A stretch of 64,000 nt of DNA from Candidatus Saccharibacteria bacterium RIFCSPHIGHO2_12_FULL_44_22. Its GTDB lineage: Bacteria > Patescibacteriota > Saccharimonadia > Saccharimonadales > Saccharimonadaceae. Below the pieces are notes generated by a model. The model was not told the DNA's origin, ran no database searches, and worked only from the letters and a program-made list of their open reading frames with translations. The stretch's first letter is position 1. Each line of letters starts with the position of its first letter. The stretch is taken from positions 1 through 64,000 of the forward strand of contig MGCS01000013.1 of NCBI GenBank assembly GCA_001790515.1, in the 5' to 3' direction. The translations under genes were made by a program, and so were the position numbers. Below are positions 62,649-64,000 of this stretch, in pieces.

Positions 62649-63662
62649 ATGAGCCAGACAACATTGGGTATAAACGGATTTGGACGAATCGGACGCAATG
62701 CGTTTAAAATTGCATTTGAGCGTGGTGATATTGAAATTGTCGCGATCAACGATTTGACAGACACGAAAACACTAGCGTATCTACTAAAAAACGATAGCAA
62801 CTATGGTACGTATCATCATACGGTGACATACGACGATACAAATATCATTGTTGACGGCAAGCCGATCAAGGTATTGGCTGAACGTGATCCTGCAGCATTG
62901 CCTTGGGGTGAGCTTGGTGTTGAATTGGTTATTGAATCGACGGGATTCTTTACTGCCAAAGAAGACGCCGAAAAGCATATCACTGCTGGTGCTAAGCGTG
63001 TTGTCATTAGTGGTCCGACAAAGAGCGAAGGCGTTGATACGATTGTATTGGGTGCAAACGAGGACAAGATCGAGAGCGCGAGTCATGTTGTCAGTAATGC
63101 CAGCTGTACGACAAATAGCTTGGGTGCGGTCATGGCAATCCTTGATGCAGAATTTGGCGTTGAAAAATCAATGTTGACGACGGTCCATAGCTACACTGCC
63201 AGCCAGGCAATCCAAGATGCGCCAAAGAAAGATCTTCGCGAAGGTCGCAATGGCGCTGAAAACATTGTCCCGACAACAACTGGCGCGGCAATAGCCGTCA
63301 CTAAAACATTGCCTCAGCTAGAAGGCAAATTTGACGGACTCTCTATCCGTGTCCCAACTCCAGTTGTGTCTATTAGTGATGTGACGGCACTGTTGTCACG
63401 CGATGTGACGGTCGAAGAGATCAACGATGTATTCAAAAAAGCAGCCAGCGAACCGTTCTATCAAGGAATTCTAGCCGTTAGTGAAGAGCCGCTCGTATCA
63501 CGTGATTATATTGGCAACAGCAATTCAGGAACGGTCGATCTGTTACTGACAAAGGTTGTTGGTGGAAACTTGATTAAAATTTGCGTATGGTACGACAACG
63601 AATGGGGGTATAGCAACCGACTTGTCGAACTTGTTGCCGACATTGGCAAGACACTTCGTTAA
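62649..63662 (+). CDS. gap: Glyceraldehyde-3-phosphate dehydrogenase
   Basis: 337 residues from ATG 62649 (the frame from 62619 adds ten residues not typical of the family). NAD-binding LGINGFGRIGRNAFKIA, active-site Cys in SNASCTTNSLGAVMA, and the C-terminal KICVWYDNEWGYSNRL. It oxidises glyceraldehyde 3-phosphate in glycolysis. Confidence 0.97.
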   Translation: MSQTTLGINGFGRIGRNAFKIAFERGDIEIVAINDLTDTKTLAYLLKNDSNYGTYHHTVTYDDTNIIVDGKPIKVLAERDPAALPWGELGVELVIESTGFFTAKEDAEKHITAGAKRVVISGPTKSEGVDTIVLGANEDKIESASHVVSNASCTTNSLGAVMAILDAEFGVEKSMLTTVHSYTASQAIQDAPKKDLREGRNGAENIVPTTTGAAIAVTKTLPQLEGKFDGLSIRVPTPVVSISDVTALLSRDVTVEEINDVFKKAASEPFYQGILAVSEEPLVSRDYIGNSNSGTVDLLLTKVVGGNLIKICVWYDNEWGYSNRLVELVADIGKTLR

Positions 63663-63665
63663 TTC

Positions 63666-63700
63666 AAAACAAAAGAGTCCGCGTAGGACTCTTTTGTTTT
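63666..63700 (+). terminator. Rho-independent terminator after gap
   Basis: AAAACAAAAGAGTCC / GGACTCTTTTGTTTT, 15-bp perfect stem, 5-nt loop. Confidence 0.9.
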
Positions 63701-63726
63701 ATGGATAAAACGCTTATACTAAAATC

Positions 63727-64000
63727 ATGAAGATTTATCTGGGCTCTGATCATAATGGCTTTCATTTGAAAGAAAAAGTCTTCGCCTACCTCGCGAAGCG
63801 CAAATACGACGTTGAAGATGTTGGTGGACATGAACTTGATCCAGATGACGATTTTCCTGAATTTGCCCAGGCGGCAGCAATTCAAATCATCGGTGACGAC
63901 AGCAAAGATCCTCGTGCTATTCTGATTTGCGGCGGTGGCCAAGGGATGGCGATGGCAGCTAATCGATTTCGAGGTATTCGTGCAAGTGTTATTTGGGATG
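63727..64000 (+). CDS. rpiB: Ribose-5-phosphate isomerase B, cut by window end
   Basis: The first 91 residues are seen. MKIYLGSDHNGFHLKEKV is the RpiB start, and ILICGGGQGMAMAANRFRGIRA is the catalytic region; the usual active-site Cys-Gly-x-Gly is present as CGGG. TATACT ends 6 nt before the ATG. It interconverts ribose 5-phosphate and ribulose 5-phosphate. Confidence 0.93.
   Translation, partial: MKIYLGSDHNGFHLKEKVFAYLAKRKYDVEDVGGHELDPDDDFPEFAQAAAIQIIGDDSKDPRAILICGGGQGMAMAANRFRGIRASVIWD

Overview
The window looks like chromosomal DNA of a Candidatus Saccharibacteria (TM7, Patescibacteria) genome of the free-living or environmental type. This rests on gene content only: a compact, mostly single-copy core gene set (leuS, pheST, ligA, rnc, nusB, rpsP, trmD, gap, rpiB, spoT, ppa), many short unrecognised membrane proteins, no biosynthetic pathways, and a cytochrome bo3 quinol oxidase cluster (cyoABCDE) next to a type II NADH dehydrogenase, a minimal respiratory chain reported in environmental Saccharibacteria. 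UGA is used as a stop. At least fourteen genes carry a TATACT/TATAAT-like box only 6-9 nt before the start codon, so many mRNAs are probably leaderless.

Layout. 1-7.8 kb: a truncated large protein of unknown function, YggT-like and CDF membrane proteins, a P-loop kinase, small DUF proteins, tRNA-Cys and a serine hydrolase. 7.87-11.15 kb: tRNA-Leu(UAA) followed by an integrated 3.2-kb element (see below). 11.2-18.5 kb: lemA-htpX, a membrane protein overlapping ligA, a tight cluster of three nucleotide-sanitation enzymes, a PGPGW protein and an RRM RNA-binding protein. 18.5-19.8 kb: a mostly non-coding stretch with a likely structured ncRNA, a small orphan gene, tRNA-Ala(GGC) and a repeat-rich leader-like region. 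19.8-30 kb: Mur ligase, leuS, rpmF, nusB-nudix-rnc, rpsP, khpA, trmD, with three small orphan genes on the minus strand carrying their own promoters and terminators. 30-35.5 kb: anchored chymotrypsin-like protease, membrane proteins, tRNA-Gln(CUG), a long hairpin, then a small accessory block (unknown protein, HExxH peptidase, Nudix). 35.7-41 kb: two unlinked surface or tail-spike-like proteins sharing one N-terminal module, separated by a TetR regulator and a Nudix enzyme. 41-49.6 kb: TsaC-like, PAP2, rmuC, aquaporin and pheS-PNPOx-pheT. 49.7-58 kb: cyoABCDE, ndh and an ABC exporter. 58-64 kb: FKBP, trxB, GDPD, ppa, spoT, gap and rpiB (cut by the window end).

The most unusual object is the tRNA-Leu element (7953-11120). 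It is two back-to-back cassettes, one with a large serine recombinase and one with an unrecognised zinc-ribbon protein. Each cassette is bounded by its own perfect inverted repeat (154 bp and 140 bp). The 10-bp sequence CACCAGAATT occurs at the left end (tRNA 3' end), at the right end, and inverted at the junction of the cassettes. The central junction is exactly the sequence an excised circle would have at its attachment site, so the element seems to carry an intact attP-like site in inverted orientation inside itself. The recombinase has a terminator/antiterminator-like leader; the cargo gene has an operator-like palindrome on its -10 box. The tRNA-Leu terminator has been pushed 3.2 kb downstream.

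All function calls are from reading sequence motifs by eye; no searches were run.
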